From Oxyruncus cristatus (lineage: Eukaryota; Chordata; Aves; Passeriformes; Cotingidae): a stretch of DNA of 64,000 nucleotides. Positions 1-12,671 of the stretch are shown piece after piece. Under the pieces are notes generated by a model. It worked only from the letters and a program-made list of their open reading frames with translations, searched no databases and was not told the DNA's origin. Within the stretch, counting starts at the first letter, position 1. Every line of letters begins with the position of its first letter. The position numbers were made by a program, and so were the translations under genes. The stretch is from positions 341,389 through 405,388 of the forward strand of contig VXAY01007011.1 in NCBI GenBank assembly GCA_013399855.1, in the 5' to 3' direction.

Positions 1-3000
1 TTTTTCATATCCAGTGTGCTGTTGTCATATGATTTGCTGTGCTAGCACTGAGAGCCATTGCCCAAGCCCTGTCTCTGCACTCCTCCTGATTTACTTAAAT
101 CTTTTTACTTTTATCAGCCACAGGGAATGGGGACACTTACATGTAACAACTGACAATTTGAACAGAAAATACAGAGAAAAGCTGTGTAAAGCAAGTGGCT
201 GAGATTATAGCTGTTGACTTCTAATATTATTTGACAGATGAGACTGCTGCAATTATCCTCTGCTCATGGGTTCCATTACTGGAACAAGAAGCGCACAAAA
301 TAAGGGCAATTTTCTAAACAATATATGGGTCCACTTAACTTTGTCAAGAGCCGTTTCTGCAAGTGAAGTCCTCCCTGGTTAAAGATACAAGAATAATGTG
401 CTGGCAACTTCACATGAACATTTAGTGAATTCCACATTAACTGCATTTTCAGTTGTTCTTTTCCTGCTCTGTTTGAATCAAATAGGATATTATTTCTAAA
501 GATATTTGTTTAAAGAAAGAGATTGTGCTTACTGCTATTCCCTCTCTCAGGAGCCCTTTTTTTGTTTTGTTTTGTTTTTTTAAGAAGGCATTTCACAAAG
601 TTTGCAGTTCACAAGATCACTCTGGATTTTTGCAGAGTCCTGCATCCTCCTTCTGCATCCTGTCTCTTTGCCCCCACCATCTCCCTGTACCAGGAAGGAA
701 GGCACCAACCCCTCACAAAGCTGCCTCCTTCTCCCTCACTCCCTCTTTGAACACTCTGGTCCAGAGAGTGTCCCCAAGTCCCACATACCACCCTGCAGCT
801 CCCACCCTCCCCCTGTCCTTCCCCAACCCACTGCCACCTTTCTTCTTTCCTCCTCTGGGCTCCAGTCCCAGCTGGCACAGCTGGTGATGGGGAATGCTGG
901 TGGGGGGAAGCAAGGAACATGGCCAAGCGATTCCTCAATAGCAGAAGATTGTCATTCTGGGGAAGAGGAATCTCTCATACAAACCCATCTGCTTGCCCAA
1001 AAGTGAGCAAATAATACCCCACACAGACATGTTGGTGCATAAGCAGATCTCAGAGGAAGGGTGGGGGTTCAGGGTTTCCCTAAAGTAATACACAGCAAAG
1101 GCAGTCATCCTCTGAAGTCTTCCTGTGCCAAATCCAACCACTGTCTATTCACAGGAGTGTGAAAGAAGGAACATTAGTCCTGATTTAAGTTCAAACCTCA
1201 ACACAACCTTAGCAACAGAGTCACTCGTGACGTACCCATAATATATTTTTAAGGTTGCCCCATCGCTTTGACTTGTGGAGCTATTTATAGATCAAAAGGA
1301 GCTTTTTTCTCTAGGAGGAAAAAAAAGGAATGAATTTTCTGAAAGCAAAGGTGGAAAAAAAATTAGAATGAAAAAAGAGGGAATAACCTGTGGCCCAGGC
1401 AGTAGTTATTAATTCTTCCCTCCAATGCAATTTGTGCTGAACCATAGTGGGAGTGAATATTTTTCAGCAGCCTTCCCCAGCCTCTCACACATACTTCAAT
1501 ATCTACTCTCAGATGTGCCTAGGACCTAGTGCTGCAGACCCCAGTGGGAGAAAGCCCACCAGGAATCACTGCAAAACTGCTTCAGGCTAAGCTCAAGTTC
1601 CTGATCCAGCTCAACTGGATCAGTGATTCCCTTCCTTGGAGGTTGAAGGTGTTCATCAATTTGGGGAAGATTTTTTTTTTGTCCTAGTCAATGTCATTTG
1701 GAAATGTCATTCCTGTCATCCAGGAAACAGGCCTGGTTCTTCCTGAAGTATTACTCAACACTTGGTTTCCACACTACCTTGTGGCAGTGAGTTTCATGGC
1801 TCAGTCAAGAACAGGGTCAGAGATAACGTAAGGAAAACCAGACCTTGACCACAGACACCAGCACACAGTTTCTCTCCATGTCCAACAGTGTGACCACTAA
1901 AAAGGAAGAGATCTGGTAAGGGGGAAAATGCCATCACCTTCTGAGCCCACCCTGGAGGAAGGCTCTCTGACCCACCTCCCTTCCCCTAAACATATCTCCT
2001 GACCTAAACTAAGACACCCCACCTGAAAGCATCCTTCAGGTTGTACATGTAAAATGCCCATATATGTCTGGGAATAAGGACAAAGTAACTTTTTACACAT
2101 TTCTATGAGGCAAATAAGATTTATGTCAATTCTAGAGAAGACAAAATTAATCTCAGAAGTCAATGGGAAAGAGAAGACAAGCTGAGAGCATTTAAATGTC
2201 AAGCTCACAGACCCCAGTATCCTCCAGCTTATACCATTTTCTTGTTGTTAGAATTACTACCTCATGGCATCCAGAGTGCAAGGAGAAAAATATGTGCTAT
2301 TTATAAGAATGTTACCTTTCACTTTCCACCTTCATCACACCACTAGGTTTTTCCAACAGGAGAGCTGGCTTTTTCCTGGAAAGTGACCTTTGCTGGAGGG
2401 CAGGCAGATGGCTGCAGCCACAGACAAGCCCAGTTCTCCTCCTTGACCATGTGTCACTCAAAACCCTTGAAGATCTCTGTGCTGGAGACCCCAGGTCTCC
2501 TCCTGAATCTGGGTCACTGGCAGCACAAAGCCCTGCTGAAGGCACCCACGTGTGACACAGACCCGCCAAGGACCATTCCTCATCCCAGGGACACAGCAAT
2601 GGCCAAATCTGCCTTGTGCAATTGCAACAATTTGGGCTTCAGTGATTTTTTTTTGTTAATATTTCTTGTTCAGCCCTTGCAGTCTTGGTCTCTTTAGCAC
2701 AAGTCTCCTCACAAAGGCAATCCTTGTACCAGAAAGGCTCAGATTTGCCCTCAGCTCTTCCATAGGCATTGATTAGGTGCATTTTTGCTTTTTTTCCTTT
2801 TAAAAAAAATCAGAAAAGGGACATGATTTAAAACTAAAATAGAATGAAATGCATTGTACAAAGGATTATTTCAAGTAATTCTCCTTGAAACTGTAACAAA
2901 GGAATGTTTCCTGGGGATTAAATGGACTGTCAGGTAATCAGAAAAGTTGTTTTAGGTTTTCCTCAGGAAGAAAAGAAGCATTTTGGATGGATTTTGTTTC

Positions 3001-6000
3001 TGGTGCTTTGTGACACTTTACAGCTTATTCCCTCATGTCACACCAGTTTATTTAATTATTCATAAACATGCTGAATGCCAAAATGATCTCAGAAACTACG
3101 GGGCTCTTACATGCTCAACCATTAAGCCCTTTCCTCTCTGTCCCATTGCAAATGCAAGGACCCAGCCTTCCTGATATCCTTCCACATGGATTTTCTTTTA
3201 ACCACTGCTCATCCTGCTGTCTTTCTTGTTATGGGGGTGGGATTTCTGGTATTTTACACACTATTGAGGACTCTGAGATGGCTCTGAATGAGAAATCTCA
3301 TTCAAGAGAGAATCATTTTTCCCCAGGGTTGAAGTGCAGAGAGCCATCACACAGGGAACCTTGCATACAGGCTGGGTGCAGTCCTTACTCCTCTGTGGAG
3401 CGCTTGGGGTGCTAGCACTAAAGTCCACTCCCGTCACCAGTACCAGAACACTTCCCAGACCTGGTCTGGGCTCTCTCACCACACCTGTACCTTGCTTGGT
3501 GCTGCAGGGGACAGGCTGCCCCTTCTCAGGGCCAAGGCACAAGCACCCATTTCCAGCAGTGAGTCTCTCCCTCCCTAAACAACTGCACACTCCCACCCAA
3601 CCTGCAACCTAATGCACAGGGATACCTTAAAATGGCACAAGTCTTTCTTCCAGGTCCAGCACCAAAAGTCCTTACAAGTAGCTACTTCTCAGCTGTTCCA
3701 GCTCACATCCACACCTATGAGTTCAGCCCTCTTCTCTCACCCTTCTGAAAGCCTTCAAAGGAGCAGCCAAGACAACTTGAAACACAGACATCCCCCACAC
3801 CACATCCAGCTTTACAGCTGTTATATGCCAAATGGAAGGAGTCCCCCTCCCTCTGCTTGGCCAGGAGCATCCCTCAGTGAAGGCAAGCAGTTGCCACAAA
3901 GCGAGGCAGCCTTAACCAAGGGGAGGAGGTGTCAGAGATGCTCACTGCCTCTGTTGGGAGGGATCCCCACCAGCTGGGGCATCTGGCCCCGGTATCTAGG
4001 TTGGCCCACAGCACATCCTTTTGGACTACTTCACGCTACTGGGTGCCCAAGCAGAAAAAGACACCCACATCCATCTGTGCCTAAACAGTCAGCTTCTGCT
4101 GTAGCAGTCAGTCTTTGCTCTCGGAAATGGTGTGGGAAATGGGGGTTTAAAACCCACTACAACTGTTTCTGGAATGGGGGCAGGGATGGTGGCTAGTCCT
4201 GCACTGGCTTTTCACCTGGCAGCATTGCCACGTGTGGCAAAGAAGACACAGCCTTGTTCAGTGGTGCCAGCCCAAGAGTCAAGCACTGGTCCCTACTCCA
4301 TGAAGAGGCTCCACTTCCCATAGACTCACAGATAATGTCTCCCTCATCACATGCTTTGCTGAGCCTGCTCCAATCTGGAACAATTGCTTCTTCATGTCTG
4401 ACTTAATTTTATCTCTAAGAGAGAAAGGAAGATTTGAAACTGCTATTAGCCCTGGAAAATTATGATTTTTTTTTTCTTTTTACTTTTTTAAATCTAAGAA
4501 CAGGGTTTTCTTTTCCATGAGCTGCTTCTTTCTAAAAGAATTTTTATTCCAATTATTCAGACACCTGCTGGTGTCCCAGCAGCCCCCTGGCAGCAGGGAA
4601 CCCTCTCGGGCTGAGCAGCCGAAAGAAACAAAGCCCAGAACAATGTTGTACAGGGAAACAGTACACACACCAGCAAGCCGGAGAGCACAGCAGCAAATGT
4701 GTTATTAGTCTGACATCACAAGGGTCTGCTTGTTTGTTTGCTTTACGCTTTTAAATCCCAACGCTCTCTCTTGCCATGCCACATGTTGAATTTTTCTTGA
4801 TTAAGTTGAGACTTTTATTATGCAGTGTCCCCAGAAGAATTACAGAGGGGAAGGAGAAAACCCAACTGCATATGGCAAAGGCAGTGAGATAGATACTGAA
4901 TTCTTCCAGCTTGAAAAGACAGGCAGTACAAATAAAGTTCTTTTGTACCTGCTTTAAGACGTAGCATGTACCAGCCCTTCTCAGTAAATATACCTCGGGA
5001 GAAGCCAAAAGCAGGATCAGAGATGCACAGCGAGGGAAATTTTAAAGCTGCCAGTGCAAGTTTCTTCAGATGCAATATGTTTGTACCATACCAAGCACCA
5101 GGAAATGTCGATTCTGACTGTTTAGTAGTGATAATAATAATAATTTCTTCATTGTTAATTATTGGTGTTATTATTATAGGCCTCTCCAAGTCTGTAACTG
5201 TAAAAATAATACTGGCCACCAAAACCATCCAACTTCCCTCAACTCAGTGTGCAATGAATGGGATTGACCCTCCTGGCCAGATCATTTGGGCTACATCTTT
5301 CAGCCTCATTTCCCTCCTTCCAGGGAGTGCAGTGTTTTGCAAGAGATAGACCAGCATCAAAGCCACTATGGCAGGATTTCCTCACTTGGAAATAGGCTTC
5401 AAGCAGACCTGTAAACTCTGTTGAAGTTTGCTTTCTAGTGCCAGAGCAGCACAAAACAGCTCTAGCATCTGGCCTCAGGGGCTCAATCAGTTCTGTATGA
5501 ATACTCATATGATGCAGTTATCACCAGCAAAGCTCATAGCTAAGCGCTTTGCTACCAAGTCTCATGGCTTTGATTTAAGGAGCTCCCAGTAATCTGGGAC
5601 ACTACAATTAACATATTTAATAGAGCGACTAATGGGAAAGAAAAAGGGGGGAAACCTGCAAACTGCAGCTTATAGCGACGGTAGGGTGAGAAAGGAACAA
5701 AATCCAGAAGTTTCAAACTCTAAAAAAGGGCACATGGAAACCAGTTTCTCCCTTTTATTCTGCACAAAGTGAGATAAAAAAAAAAAAAATCACAAGATTT
5801 AATTAATAGTCAGTAATCTCAGACAGATTAATTTAGCTTTTCAAAGCTAATGTGTGAGATTTAAACGTTTACTTTAGGACACTTTGACAAGCCTGCTCAT
5901 CAAAAGGCAGATGATCTGTGCTTTCTAGACACAAAATCCTTCCAAAATGTCTCACACAGTGGCACACAAATGATACAGACTTATTTTAAATACACACCTC

Positions 6001-6016
6001 TGTTCCCTCCCTGCAG
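1..6016. other. Unannotated intergenic stretch
   Basis: I find no gene, RNA gene or recognisable transposon here. Open frames are short, or are long only where composition is skewed: the pyrimidine-rich block at about 640-870 and the stretch at 3600-4200 produce proline/serine-rich or otherwise featureless translations without splice context. A short ATA-type simple repeat lies at 5131-5144, and its translation gives a run of isoleucines. The DNA around 5560-5660, with ATTAAC and TTTAAT motifs, could be a conserved non-coding element, but conservation cannot be judged from one sequence. Confidence 0.6.
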
Positions 6017-6099
6017 GAGATTACAAACCATGCAGCTGGGCTATTAAAAGAGTTAGACAGCAACTAAGGGTTCAATAAAGGCATCTGCAGTTGTTCCAG
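6017..6099 (+). other. Putative non-coding or 5' UTR exon
   Basis: An 83-base segment is bounded by a good acceptor (pyrimidine-rich tract ending CTCCCTGCAG at 6016) and a good donor (CCAG then GTAAGA at 6100). All three forward frames contain stops, so it would be a UTR or non-coding exon. It lies about 0.6 kb upstream of the 86-codon open frame at 6698-6958 on the same strand, behind the possible acceptor at 6685, so the two could be one transcript. Seen: the splice-like motifs. Inferred: that they are used. A chance pairing of motifs is quite possible. Confidence 0.25.
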
Positions 6100-6685
6100 G
6101 TAAGAAAATGGCAATGAAATTAATCTAGTTTATAAACAGGATATAAAGAAAAGTAGAAACACCTAGTTAAGAACAGACAATGTCATTGTAATTATGATGA
6201 ATAAAACAAAGCTCTTCTGGTCAGCTGGGGACTTACTGCATTGATCTAGCTTGGAAACCAAGATCAGCTTCAGCTGGCTTGGAGAAGGAGCCAACAGTTC
6301 ACCTGATCAATGGCCAGGTAATAATAATGTATTACATACAATAATGCTGAGTTACAGTTATACACTGCTGTAACAATTGCCAGACCAAAGCTCTAGCGAG
6401 CTAGCTTTATGACTAAATACATATTTATCTTTTACAGTGCCTTTTACATGGTTGTTTAATTATCTCCAAACCAAGTATTCTAAGCCCAAGAAATAGTTTC
6501 AAATTATATTCAAATGGGTATCTAAACAACCTTAGTTCTGCCTCAGGTTTACTGTATGCAGTATACCATATAGCACATTCATTTCATATGTTATTATAGC
6601 CAGTAAACATAAAATTATTACAAAGTCACTGTAGCAATTATGGTGCCATATTAGATAAAACTGCTCTTTGAACAAGATCTTCCAG
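6100..6685. other. AT-rich spacer, possible intron
   Basis: This would be the intron between the exon-like segment and the small open frame if both are real. It is AT-rich, with several TAAT and ATTA cores (about 6316-6350 and 6450-6480) and a short GAGCTAGC palindromic patch near 6395-6405. No coding frame or transposon is recognised. Confidence 0.4.
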
Positions 6686-6697
6686 CTTTCCAATATC

Positions 6698-6958
6698 ATG
6701 TCTTCATTTTATCCCCCACTGGAGAGTGAAGGCAAGCTGTCCTTAGAGAAGAGGTTAAGCCACGTTCAAATGACAAAGAGAAGCAGTGATCGTTTTCGCT
6801 TAAAGCACTCTGGAGTTTTATTCCTTCTAGAAACAATAGAGGAGGGAAGTGATGTTGAGAGATGGCAAGCCTTTAAGGAATTTCCTCCAGCAGAACATGA
6901 TTTTTCAGTGTTGGCAAGAAACTATATTCAGCAAATAATGACACAAAATGGAAGATGA
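6698..6958 (+). CDS. Small open frame, 86 codons, unknown protein (or terminal exon)
   Basis: The frame begins at an ATG with A at -3 (ATCATGT) and ends at TGA 6956-6958. In-frame sequence is open back to about 6659, and a possible acceptor (ATCTTCCAG) ends at 6685, so this may instead be a last exon. The product starts MSSFYPPLESEGK, is hydrophilic and charged, has no cysteines, no signal peptide and no membrane segment, and includes a basic stretch (KRSSDRFRLKH) followed by an acidic one (ETIEEGSDVE). Its end (LARNYIQQIM) looks amphipathic and helical. The balanced residue composition is unlike the serine/proline/cysteine-rich translations of non-coding DNA elsewhere in the window. I recognise no family. 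It could still be a chance open frame, since 86 codons is not long. Confidence 0.35.
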   Translation: MSSFYPPLESEGKLSLEKRLSHVQMTKRSSDRFRLKHSGVLFLLETIEEGSDVERWQAFKEFPPAEHDFSVLARNYIQQIMTQNGR

Positions 6959-9900
6959 TCATATTTCTTTAACAATGTAACCTACAGACAAGAGGTTTAT
7001 TCCATCATTAAAATAGGTCCAACTCGAGGTGCTTACAGAATCTGTTTATAATCAAAGTAGTTAATGGATTTACTTGTAAACTTGGACAATACATGAACTA
7101 TTTAATGGGTATGGGTAGCACTCCTCTGAGCTCACTGTAGCACTCTAAGACTTAGGCACTTGGATCAGCTGGGTATCTGGACTTCCTCATGGAGGACCAA
7201 AGAAGCAGCTCAACAGCAGGGAGGTGATTTATTGGACTGGGTAGGGCTCTCGCTCTCCAGACATGAGCAGTGTCCATATGCACACCTGTTTTTTAGCAAC
7301 ATTAGATGAATCCCATCCCTATTAAGAGTGGATTATGATGTTTTCAATCCATTGGCAGTAGTGCTGGCCGAGAAGTTTTGAGCCCCAACCCCACCACCCT
7401 CACTCATCCCTGCTACCTCCCTTTCCTTTGCACCAGCTCAGCTACCAAAGAGCTACAAAATTATCTGGTTCTAAAGAAGCACTTTTTTCTTATTATCAAC
7501 CTGTTTTTCTATTGACTACCTGTGAGACTTTTTTTTCCCTCAGTCATCTCATTTTCACCAGTCCTGGACACATCAGCAGTGGAACAGGCACAGCAGTGGA
7601 AGCAGAAGATCCTTGTGTCAGGGCAGAGGGAGGTGGGAGAGGGTATATTGGTCCATTGATGAAGGATTGATTACATGGAGCTTCACCCTAATTTTCAAGA
7701 GGACGCTGCATTTTTGTGTTCATTTACACAAAACAGAGGCTATATGCAGTCCTCAACACTGCCTAGATCACAGAGGCACAGCATTGTCTTCACAGTGGGA
7801 GGAATTTAATCAGCCTCCTTCTTCAGTGTCCCCTTATCCCTCATCTTCAACTACTATATGCCCGAAAGGTGGAGCACAAAGATTCCTTGTCCAATTGGCC
7901 ATCAGTGAGATGAGCTGCCACAGTACTCTGACATCCTGTGCACCATTTGTGTCTTCCACCTGCTCTTTGTCACTTTTAAAGGCACATCATCCCTGGGCAT
8001 CTCCCACAGTCCTTCATCAGATTGCCCCTGAAAGTCTAAGGGCCATGATATCCACCTTCTTTAGCATTTCTGCATTGCTGCCTTGCTCTATTGCACTTAC
8101 TCAGCTTAGATTCATGCTGTCCGCCAGGCCAGAGAAGCAGACCTTCCTCCACCCCCCATCAGTCCCCTGCCTGGATCAGACAGCTCTCCTGCAGCTGTGT
8201 GTGGTCTTGTCCCAGAGAGTTTTATCCTAAAAATTTAGTAGAAGAGCAAAATACCTCCTTGATACCCCACTGTTAACTTCAATAGAGTGACTCCAGGGAT
8301 GAGCTGAGTACACTGGAAGAGGAAAGATTTAAGCAAAATAGAAAATAAATAAATAAATTCTCTGCAGATATTTAGACACACACATACACATATGGTGAAT
8401 TTTACAATTTAATTTGCTTGTGAATGGCACTGAACTGATTCAGTGTGGTTGCTACAGTACAAGTATCCCCTAAACAGTAACTCAGTGCACAGAGAATTAC
8501 ATTCATTCGTGCATCAACATTTCTGAGTTAAGATACTTCTTTCTTCCAAAGATTGTTGATTAGCCCCCTTTCAAACTCAGTATCCGCTGTCTGTGCCTTA
8601 CATGAATCATGTTCAGCACAGGACATTGCTGACACTCTGTCACAAACAACCTAGGAATAAAAAGATCGGCATTTCAGTTTATTTTTCCTGCATCTTGTTA
8701 AAAAACGTACTAGGAATTTGAAGAAACCTAATGCATAAATACATATTTTGTCTGATTCAATAACATATACAATTCAAATGACACTGCATTAGAAAATCAA
8801 GGGGCTGCTGTTATTCACCAACACATTAAGCACGAGCAAATAATTTCTTTACCTTGACATTATTCAGAGGGCCAAATCAGAAAATGATGCCACATCACTT
8901 AACTCTTAACCCATCTTCTCCCCGACAAGCAACCAGAAAGCTACTCACCACTCTAACACAAAATGCTATTTCTTTAATCTTATCAATCGTCACCTCTTCT
9001 GAGCCGTGAGGACAATTGGTATTAGCAGTCTCAGCTCTTCTCAGACAGTTGGAGGTTTGCATATCTTAACTGATGTGCCTAATTAGATACAGCAGTGATT
9101 CAGCCTTCAGCCGTGGTTCTGTGGTGTTGCTTCCAGGGAGCACCAGCGTGCTTCGCATCACCCTGAGACTGAGGTGTTTACTCTTCATCACAATCGCTGT
9201 TATCTGTCAGAAGTGATACCAGACTGGTTTCCAAAGAATACCGCTCCTTCCTTTATTTCTATGGAAGTACTTTACCGGAAGAAGCAAGCTATCTTTGACT
9301 GAATGTTGTTCCAGTAAAAGATAATAGCCTGAAAATCTTGGTGTCTTCCAGCCCTCGACAGAAATGTCTGCTAAGCTTTCCAGGGGTGTCACAGAGAAGT
9401 ACTTTGGCACATCATTCAGCCTCCATGCAGGCTCACTCTGCTTAGTGACATGGAAAGCTCTATCTCAATGGTTGTAGGCTTGTGAGTTCTTCCCTGTCAT
9501 GAATTGGATGATATCTTTTTTTTTTTTTTAATTAGGTGGAATGACTTTCAGTATGTAGCACTGTGAACTAGAGATGAACTGTTGTTCTGGAGGGGAAAGG
9601 TCTGTATGTCATTAACCTCGTCAACCTCTGTTGACATAATAGAGAACGTAAGCAAAGAAACGTATCCCAAAGAATGAAAAAAAGTCAGTGTTTTCTTAAG
9701 CTTTATCCTTAGCAGATTAGAACAGCCAGAACATCCGTCGCAAAGCTTCAAAAGTGTGAAAGCCATGGTAGGTAACAACTGTATTTCCAGATTTAAAATT
9801 ACAGCAGTCCACAGCTAAAAATCTAGGTGCCTCGTCTTCAGCTGGGGGAAAAAAAGCACAGCTCTGCGGAAATTAGAAGATGACACCTACTTATATCAGC

Positions 9901-12472
9901 CAAAGATACTGCTCCTCAGTATCAAAGCCTATTATCACTTCTACTTACTTGCCAATTGCTACATTTAGTGCTCTGTTTTCCTTTGCAACAGTAGACCCTG
10001 AAGGGAGCTAGAACATCCAACTTTATCAGTGATGTTTTCAACTTAATATGAGATGTACAAGGCTCTGAACTCAGCTCTTTGAGAATAAAAAAGCTTTTAA
10101 TTCATCTTTAAGGAAACAATTAGAGATCATCTAGATCTCTAAAAAAATAATCTTCTTTTCCTTTTCCTCTAGCAAGGCTATTATATATCTCTTTTCTTTT
10201 TCTTCCAGGTTGGCTTCAATTTTCTCTCAGGTGCAACTGAAGTTTCCTAAGGCAATGAACTGAAAAAGAATCTGCAACATCTGGAGTTATCAGCACTTCT
10301 GCCAAATAAAACGAACATGTCTGAAGAGGGACATTTCTCAGAATAAAAAGGCAAGTGATGACTAATAAGGAAATGCAATTTACAAAAAATATCTCATTTA
10401 GCCTTTTCGTAATTATATCAGTCTTGTAAGTCTTCTTGACCACCTATAAGTCCCGTTTGGATCATTCAGCAGTAAGATTTGTCAAGAAAGAACACATGTT
10501 TGGCAGCTTTGTAAGCTGTTTGGATGTGAATGCAAGTTTACAGATCATTTGATAGTATCTTATAAAACCATAGACTTTGCATTTGAGTTAGCTTCCATTA
10601 ACTCCTTTTTACTCAATAAACTGGCAAAGTAAGATTCATCACACATTTAAACAGCTCAGCTGAACTGCACTCTAAAGGCAGTTCTCATCCTAAAGGATGC
10701 TCTCCTTTGCCTGAAAAAAGAGGCTCGGGACAACTAGCTCAGCCATGACATCTACATCTGTAGATGTCTAATGTTAAGAAATATGAGGGTCATCTCCCAT
10801 TGCAGAATCATCCCCCCCTAGCATTCCTCCTTATCTTAGCTTCTTCTTGTAATTGTCACCCTCTGGGAAAGGAGGGGACAATCTTCAATGGACAAAAGAG
10901 GATTTTGTCTTCTTTTTTAAGAACTTTATTTAGGGGTCCTCAATGAAGAAGTGATATGAGAATAAGCATTTATCTGTTACTTAGGTATATTCAGCTTAAC
11001 TTTCTTGTCCCTACTTCCAAGCCCTTACTCTTAGTCCTCCTTCTCATCCTGTTTCTTAGTGTCCCACCTTAAATCTCGTTGTCTAGGAGCCCTCCTTATT
11101 CAAGTCCCTCCAAAAAATCATTCCTACCCACTTGGCTGCATTAATTCTGACCTAATGTGCTCACAGCTCTGCCAGGTAGTTACTAGAACCAACTTAGTGT
11201 GCACCTTCCTTAAACAGCAGTTATGTGATCTTATCATGTACAAATTGTCTCGTCCAGAGTTTCACTTACAGGCTAACCATAAGTACCTGGGTGGGACACC
11301 TGGGGTAGGTGTTTAGTTAATGAAGAAACAATGCCCTCCAGAGGGGCTCTCAGATCCCATGCAGTTTTAAATGCCCCATGAAGATTACCATTTCTTTCAC
11401 TAGTTACACAGAAGTAGGCCTGAGTGGCAATATTCCTTGTTTTAGGTTATCCATGAAGTGCTAAAAGATTGGTAGGGTGAACCTGAGCTTATATCTTTTC
11501 CGTTTATAGGAATACATCTTAACATTTCTTTTAATACTTGGAAATAATAAATACAAGCAACTACCAAGGCACAGAACTTTTGGTTGCCTCAGGGCACTTT
11601 ATTTTCTCTGAAGCTTATTCTCACCCTAAATTTAGTGATTCTTCAGCTCCTATTGATGTTAAGGGGAGTGCTGCATCTGACAAAATAAGGCCTGTTAACA
11701 CTTCTGATGGACCTCACTGATCAACAATGCAAAGAAAGAAAAAAATGTAACAATAGAAGGAAAAGGGAAATAAAAACAGGCTGCATACCTTTACTAAAAG
11801 CCTCTAATACTCTCCCTCTATGACAAAGCCAAGGGATGTTGCAAATCTGGATACAATCTCTGGAGTACAATTTTCTTCTCTTTGTTGCTGCTGATGAAAA
11901 CAACAGGTCTCTCCCCTCTTGGCCTTCAATACAAACAGGAAAGGGACTCAACACAGCATGAAACTCAGAGCAGTGCCTGAGATGGCCCTCTCCTGCTAAT
12001 AGGGTGCTTTGGGAAAGGTCATCCCCAAAGGCACAAGGGGTTCAGAGTGAGGAGGTAGGTCCTGGGGACAAGCCAAGGTCACTCTTTGGCAGCACAGCCC
12101 TGGGTGAGCAATGCAGAGCACACGCCAGGAGCTGCCCCATCCCATAGCAAATCTCTAGTCAGAAGGAAGACAAACTTCACAACTTTCCCCTTTGATTTTT
12201 TGTCATTTGAGGAATGCATGAGGAAATCACATGAGCCGTTCAGCCTTACTTGCATAACTTAGAGAAGAATGTGGCTTGAATTTTATAGCCTTTTCTTATC
12301 ATTAGTATTTTTCCTTCAAATCTCTGCATTTTGTTGGGCTCACAGAACAACAGCAAGGGCTGTCCTGCAGCTAATTTGAGGCCTGCCAATTCCCTGTGAC
12401 TGCAAACAAAATCTGCAGCTTACTGGATAAAGTGTCTTCTTTGTATTTCAAAAATAGTCAGCACAAATCCAA
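6959..12472. other. Unannotated intergenic stretch
   Basis: No gene or recognisable transposon was seen. It contains an (AAAT)n run near 8342-8358, a T14 run at 9516-9529 and a small perfect hairpin at 10747-10768 (two 10-base arms, 2-base loop). A 205-codon open frame at 7613-8230 has no credible start, splice context or recognisable motif, and I treat it as chance. A strong-looking acceptor at about 10209 (CTTTTTCTTCCAG) has no matching open frame behind it. Confidence 0.55.
10747..10768. repeat. Short perfect palindrome with 2-base spacer
   Basis: GACATCTACA is followed by TC and then its exact reverse complement. A 10-base arm with a 2-base spacer can form only a very tight hairpin. At this length it may be chance. 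Confidence 0.6.
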
Positions 12473-12671
12473 TTAAAAATGTTTCTTTTCTTTCAAATAT
12501 TTTATTGTTGTGAGCATTTCTGTGTAAGCAGGGAACCCTGGATTACAGTCCTCTCCAGGGGATCCTAAATGTTTATACAAATCACAGTAGGCAGCATTAC
12601 AACACTTCCAACTTTTGCCACATGCACTTTGTCTAAACTCGAACTTGGTCAGAAATCTGTCACACTGCAAA
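12473..12671 (-). CDS. Candidate terminal exon of a small cysteine-rich secreted-type protein
   Basis: Read on the - strand, a long T/C tract (CTTTTTTTTTCAG) forms a near-ideal acceptor just before base 12671. The frame behind it runs 65 codons to a TAA at 12473-12475 and completes a split codon with its first base. Its residues include CGKSWKCCNAAYC and later GSPGEDCNPG. Six cysteines occur in the order C-C-CC-C-C with spacings 13, 5, 0, 4 and 12. That order is shared with knottins, and the stretch C..G..GE.C.PG recalls the prokineticin/colipase/Dickkopf cysteine fold, but the loop lengths differ and I cannot assign a family. A signal-peptide exon would have to lie at higher coordinates; I did not find one. 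An AATAAA falls inside the frame, which could instead mark the end of a non-coding transcript. Confidence 0.35.

Noticed and set aside
3612..4196. 194-codon open frame on the + strand
   Set aside because: No credible start, no splice context, and a low-complexity serine/proline/histidine-rich product; looks like chance in a pyrimidine-rich patch.
4966..5349. Open frame with a hydrophobic isoleucine run that looks like a membrane segment
   Set aside because: The isoleucines come from the ATA/ATT simple repeat, not from a real transmembrane helix.
7613..8230. 205-codon open frame on the + strand
   Set aside because: Begins at a non-ATG codon, the composition is rich in serine and leucine without motifs, and no exon boundaries match. 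I do not think it is coding.
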